Shown here: piece after piece, positions 60,934-64,000 of the stretch | Layout of the letters: the number at the start of each line of letters is the position of its first letter | Position numbering within the stretch: the stretch's first letter is position 1 | Source: RBG-16-57-11 sp964503145 | GTDB taxonomy: Bacteria; Chloroflexota; Anaerolineae; Anaerolineales; UBA4823 | Length of the DNA: 64,000 nucleotides | Direction of reading: 5' to 3' | Assembly (NCBI GenBank): GCA_964503145.1 | Contig: CAZCYV010000001.1 | Location: forward strand, 124,001 to 188,000 | Made by a program: the position numbers and the translations under genes | The notes under the pieces: model-generated | Seen by the model: the letters and a program-made list of their open reading frames with translations, nothing else | What the model was told of the DNA's origin: nothing | Database searches by the model: none

Positions 60934-62412
60934 ATGAATATGTCTTCCTTCAGGGTCGCGTGCCTGCTATTTCTGGTGATTGGCCTGACGATGCTGGGGT
61001 TCGCCCAACCAACTCGAGCGCAAACCGAAGCGCCAACCCCGTCACCGACCCCGCTGACCGAAATCCCGCCTGGCTTTCGGTTGATCGACGCTGCCCTGGG
61101 CGTCCAACTCTACCGCAAAGATTACGCCAATGGCAGCCCCGACTTTGTTCAGGTGATCGACCTGAGCCAGGGCGCACGCCTCGAGTTGCTCTTCGGGCAG
61201 ATCACAGAGCCGCGCCCGGAGAAAGGCGCTTTCGGCGGCCCCGATCCTCGGATGACTTCCCCTGCGTTGCAGACCTACTGGCAACAGACCTTGAGTCAGG
61301 AGCCTCACGCCTTTTGCGTTACCAATGGCGCCTTCTTCTATATGCCAGAATATCCTACTCGGCTGGCTTTTCCGCTCAAAGTGGATGGTCAGGTAATCAC
61401 TGAAGGCTGGGGAATCGATACCTATATTGATCAGAAGCTGATCCTGGAGCTTTGGCCAGATCGCGCTCAGATCCAGGAACTCAGCCAACAGGCGCTCTAC
61501 ACTTCGGACGCTCCAGACATCCTGGGAGGTCTGACAGAAGACGCCAACAAGCGCGCCAGATACGCCGTCGGGCGCACTTTCGTCGGAGTGGACGATCGCA
61601 ATGACGACGGCGAGCAAGAGTCTGTGCTCATCCTGAATACCCAGACGGCTGTGCAAGCCAGCGCCGCGGCGGTGCTGCGAGATTTCGGCGCCGATCAGGT
61701 GATGATGTTGGACGGCGGTGGATCGACGCAACTGCTCTGCAAAAGCGGCTGGCACATTCGATCCGACCGGCCCATTCCCCAGGCGCTGGCGGTGATCGCA
61801 GCAAAACCACCCCCCGTCTCGATGCAAGTGGTGCGGCAGCCGGATTGGACGGTGTTGGTGCAGGGCGAGGCGTTTCCGTTCTCGTTAGAAGTGCGCAACA
61901 CCGGCGTGGTGAGTTGGACCAACCGGACCACGCAATTCGAGTTGGACCCAGGGACGTTGGGAATATCGCGTTGGATGCCTGTAGAGGAAACCATCGAACC
62001 AGGCGAGCGGGCAGTTTTCACAGATACTTTACGGGGGCTGTCTCGTCCTGGGATCTACACCACCCCGGTTGACTGGCAAATCATCCACGAAGGAAAGGCC
62101 TATCCGGGCGAAAGGTTCGAGGCGACAGCCATCGTCTTGCCCCGGGAGCTTGCAGAGCAACGTGGACAACTGGAGGCGAAGCTCCGAGAGTGGACGAATA
62201 TGCCCAAAGAACAGGTTCGGGCGCAGGTAGAAGCCTGGGTGGAAGAGCGCAGCGGCGAACTCCTGCCCGCGATTGAGGCGCCATCACAGGAGTCTCTGAG
62301 CGCCTCCGAAGGCTCGGTCCGCCCGCTGGACGCCATATTGATCCCCTTGCTGATGCTGCCCATTATGTTGATCTTGGGATTTCTCATCAGCCGCAGAAAT
62401 GTTGCCCGGTAG
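60934..62412 (+). CDS. Secreted phosphodiester glycosidase-family protein with Ig-like domain
   Basis: The 492-residue protein begins with a signal peptide (first 30 residues; two possible ATGs at 60934 and 60940). Residues about 45-300 match the NAGPA-like phosphodiester glycosidase domain, with CVTNGAFFY and the signature VMMLDGGGSTQL, whose aspartate is catalytic in family members. Residues about 300-400 form an NBR1/CARDB-like immunoglobulin-type domain (EVRNTGVVSWTNRTTQFEL-like). A final helix (about 465-485) with a basic end anchors it in the membrane. Known relatives expose mannose 6-phosphate or remodel phosphoglycans; the local substrate is unknown. Confidence 0.85.
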   Translation: MNMSSFRVACLLFLVIGLTMLGFAQPTRAQTEAPTPSPTPLTEIPPGFRLIDAALGVQLYRKDYANGSPDFVQVIDLSQGARLELLFGQITEPRPEKGAFGGPDPRMTSPALQTYWQQTLSQEPHAFCVTNGAFFYMPEYPTRLAFPLKVDGQVITEGWGIDTYIDQKLILELWPDRAQIQELSQQALYTSDAPDILGGLTEDANKRARYAVGRTFVGVDDRNDDGEQESVLILNTQTAVQASAAAVLRDFGADQVMMLDGGGSTQLLCKSGWHIRSDRPIPQALAVIAAKPPPVSMQVVRQPDWTVLVQGEAFPFSLEVRNTGVVSWTNRTTQFELDPGTLGISRWMPVEETIEPGERAVFTDTLRGLSRPGIYTTPVDWQIIHEGKAYPGERFEATAIVLPRELAEQRGQLEAKLREWTNMPKEQVRAQVEAWVEERSGELLPAIEAPSQESLSASEGSVRPLDAILIPLLMLPIMLILGFLISRRNVAR

Positions 62413-62477
62413 TACAGAGGTAGGGTTGCAGTCTTCAGTAGAATGAAGCATAATCGGAGAATCAGGTAACTCACAGC

Positions 62478-64000
62478 ATGCTGTGCCCATACTGCAATCA
62501 GCAGCATTCCGACTCCGAGCGCGTTTGTCCAAAGACCGGGCTGCCGCTGGGAATGCAAACTTTCTGCCCAAACTGCGGGCGAGAAGCGCGCCCCGGGGCG
62601 CGCTTCTGTCCGGCCTGCGGCGCCCCACTCCCTCGCCAAGAACTGCCTGCGCGCCAGGGATCCTCAACTGACGGCGCCAGCGCAAAAACCTCATTTGCAG
62701 CACCTGAAGAATTGCGTAGCACAGCGGCGCAGACCTCTGAACCAGCGATCAGGGAAACTCACCCCACTCTACCCGCCGGAACGCAGCACTACACGCGCCC
62801 GTCCGTTTCGCTTGTCGAGCTTTCCAGAAGGAAAACACTGCCAGCATGGAGTTCGCTCTCCGCCACGACCCGCGCCGCGCGGCAATGGGCGCGAGAAAAC
62901 CGTTTATGGCGGATCATCGGCTATGCGCTGCTTATTTTGGTGCTGCTGGCAGGCGCTACGGGGTTGTTTTTATTGTGGCAGCAGATACGTCCACAGCAAA
63001 TCCTGCAGCCGGCCATAACCGCGTCCCTGCCCGCGGCAGCGTTGCCCTCAACCAAAGCATCGCCGGCTTCCGCGGCGCTCGCTGCTGCCACAGATACGCC
63101 CCTGGCCCGGCCCTCGCCAGCGCCAACCAAATCGCCCACCTCTGCAACCGTGCCAGGTCCAGCATTCGCGCCTTCCGTCGCTCCATCGGACAGCCCTACC
63201 CCAGAACCCGAGGCCCCTGTTTCCCTATTGGCCTTCTACTCGAACCGGATCGAGCAGCCGGGCATCTATGTGATGAATGCCGAGCAACCACAAGAGCTTT
63301 ACGGTGTACCGTTGCCGGAAGGGTACGAAATCGGCAACTGGCCGGCGTTCTGCGGAGAAAATATCGCCTTCGAAGCACAGGATCGCGCCCTCACCCTGCC
63401 GCGCTGGATCTTTTTGTATCATCTGACCGATCAATCCATACGACCGCTGGAAATCAAAGAACTCAAACCGCTGCGCATGAGGGCCCCCACCTGCTCGCCA
63501 GATGGCCGCTACCTGGCAGTCTCCGCCTACCTGGATGGCAGATGGGAGTTGATTGTGTCCGAATTGGCCACCGGCGCGGTCGTCTCCCGCATCCGTGATC
63601 CTGACTACCCTATGCTGGGGAACGCGACGTGGCCCAATGACCAACAGGCAGTCTGGTGGATGGGCACACGCATCAACGGATTTTACGACATCAACGAGAC
63701 GCGGGACTTTCAGGACAGCGATCTGATGCAAACGCGCACCTTCGCTAAAGGGAAATACCCTGCCATCGCGCCCGACGGCAGTCGGCTGGCTTTTTTCTGC
63801 GGCAACTTGCTCTACCTATGTGTAGCGCGCATATCATCCGCCGAGATGCTCTTCCAGATACCGATCAGCTATTTCAAACTGATCGACGATCTGCCGGTTG
63901 CTGCTACCGCCTCCTGGGCGTCGGATGGGCAGTGGCTTTATTTCGCCTCTTCCATCACCGGCAACTGGGATATCTACCGCGTCCGTGCAGACGGCAGCCA
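62478..64000 (+). CDS. Zinc-ribbon membrane protein with TolB-like repeats, C-terminus outside window
   Basis: The frame is open from an ATG at 62478 to the right edge (507 codons). Residues 1-55 hold zinc-ribbon motifs (CPYCNQ...C, then CPNCGREARPGARFCPACGAPLP). A transmembrane helix lies at about residues 155-178. A proline/serine/threonine-rich linker follows to residue 250. From there come repeats of the TolB/WD40 type (APTCSPDGRYLAVSAYLDGRWEL, PAIAPDGSRLAFFCGN, ASWASDGQWLYFASSITGNWDIY). The design is a cytoplasmic zinc ribbon, a single membrane crossing and an external beta-propeller. The function is unknown. Confidence 0.75.
   Translation, partial: MLCPYCNQQHSDSERVCPKTGLPLGMQTFCPNCGREARPGARFCPACGAPLPRQELPARQGSSTDGASAKTSFAAPEELRSTAAQTSEPAIRETHPTLPAGTQHYTRPSVSLVELSRRKTLPAWSSLSATTRAARQWARENRLWRIIGYALLILVLLAGATGLFLLWQQIRPQQILQPAITASLPAAALPSTKASPASAALAAATDTPLARPSPAPTKSPTSATVPGPAFAPSVAPSDSPTPEPEAPVSLLAFYSNRIEQPGIYVMNAEQPQELYGVPLPEGYEIGNWPAFCGENIAFEAQDRALTLPRWIFLYHLTDQSIRPLEIKELKPLRMRAPTCSPDGRYLAVSAYLDGRWELIVSELATGAVVSRIRDPDYPMLGNATWPNDQQAVWWMGTRINGFYDINETRDFQDSDLMQTRTFAKGKYPAIAPDGSRLAFFCGNLLYLCVARISSAEMLFQIPISYFKLIDDLPVAATASWASDGQWLYFASSITGNWDIYRVRADGS

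Overview
The window is about 64 kb of bacterial DNA with high GC content, tightly packed with genes, and ordinary chromosomal in character. No phage, plasmid, integrase, transposase or CRISPR signal was seen. The gene set suggests an anaerobic member of the Chloroflexota, probably Anaerolineae-like. The reasons are a bacterial-type CO dehydrogenase/acetyl-CoA synthase operon, a secreted protein ending in a hydrophobic FLPLLIRAP tail of a kind common in that phylum, several promoters placed so close to the start codon that the mRNA must be nearly leaderless, and many unusual domain fusions. This placement is inference; no 16S rRNA gene is present.

Layout, left half. From 1 to 5.2 kb, minus-strand genes encode an M14 carboxypeptidase (cut by the window edge), an alpha-galactosidase, an R2lox-type Mn/Fe oxidase, a winged-helix AAA ATPase and PRPP synthetase. 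From 5.5 to 16 kb there is a secreted laminin-G-like protein, a cold-shock protein, a diacylglycerol-kinase-like protein, an orphan HicB, a fused E1 alpha-beta 2-oxoacid dehydrogenase, an LCP-family protein and an SRPBCC-PDZ-DinB fusion. From 16 to 26 kb lie a PAS-UbiA prenyltransferase fusion, DDAH, two paralogous membrane zinc-ribbon proteins, an LPG-synthase-like membrane protein, panB, an unrecognised conserved protein and a glutamate-dehydrogenase-family protein fused to CBS domains. From 26 to 39 kb there is a PIN/Phd toxin-antitoxin pair, an HtrA protease, sugar-metabolism genes, a deletion-fused SDR/CPBP locus, a TauE exporter, a rhodanese, tRNA-Asp and two alpha/beta hydrolases.

The functional core is 39.0-53.9 kb, all on the minus strand: DUF1638, a RACo-like ferredoxin ASKHA protein, then (from a recognisable promoter with tandem 25-bp repeats just upstream) a small HMA-like protein, cooS/acsA, acsB, a CBS-domain protein, acsD, acsC, a second RACo-like protein (acsV), the methyltransferase acsE and a metV-metF fusion. 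Together they cover reduction of methylene-THF, methyl transfer to the corrinoid protein, CO2 reduction to CO, and acetyl-CoA synthesis, plus corrinoid reactivation. Formate dehydrogenase, formyl-THF synthetase, folD and cooC are not in the window.

From 54 to 64 kb are a GNAT acetyltransferase, small conserved proteins, a PflA-like radical SAM protein, a homocysteine methyltransferase, a membrane protein, a GH13 enzyme, two secreted proteins, and a zinc-ribbon membrane protein with a TolB-like C-terminal region that runs off the right edge.

Several small palindromic elements are scattered through the window, one of them inside a coding region. The observations most worth following are the PAS-UbiA fusion, the accessory genes and promoter architecture of the CODH/ACS operon, the palindrome family, and the SDR/CPBP deletion junction.
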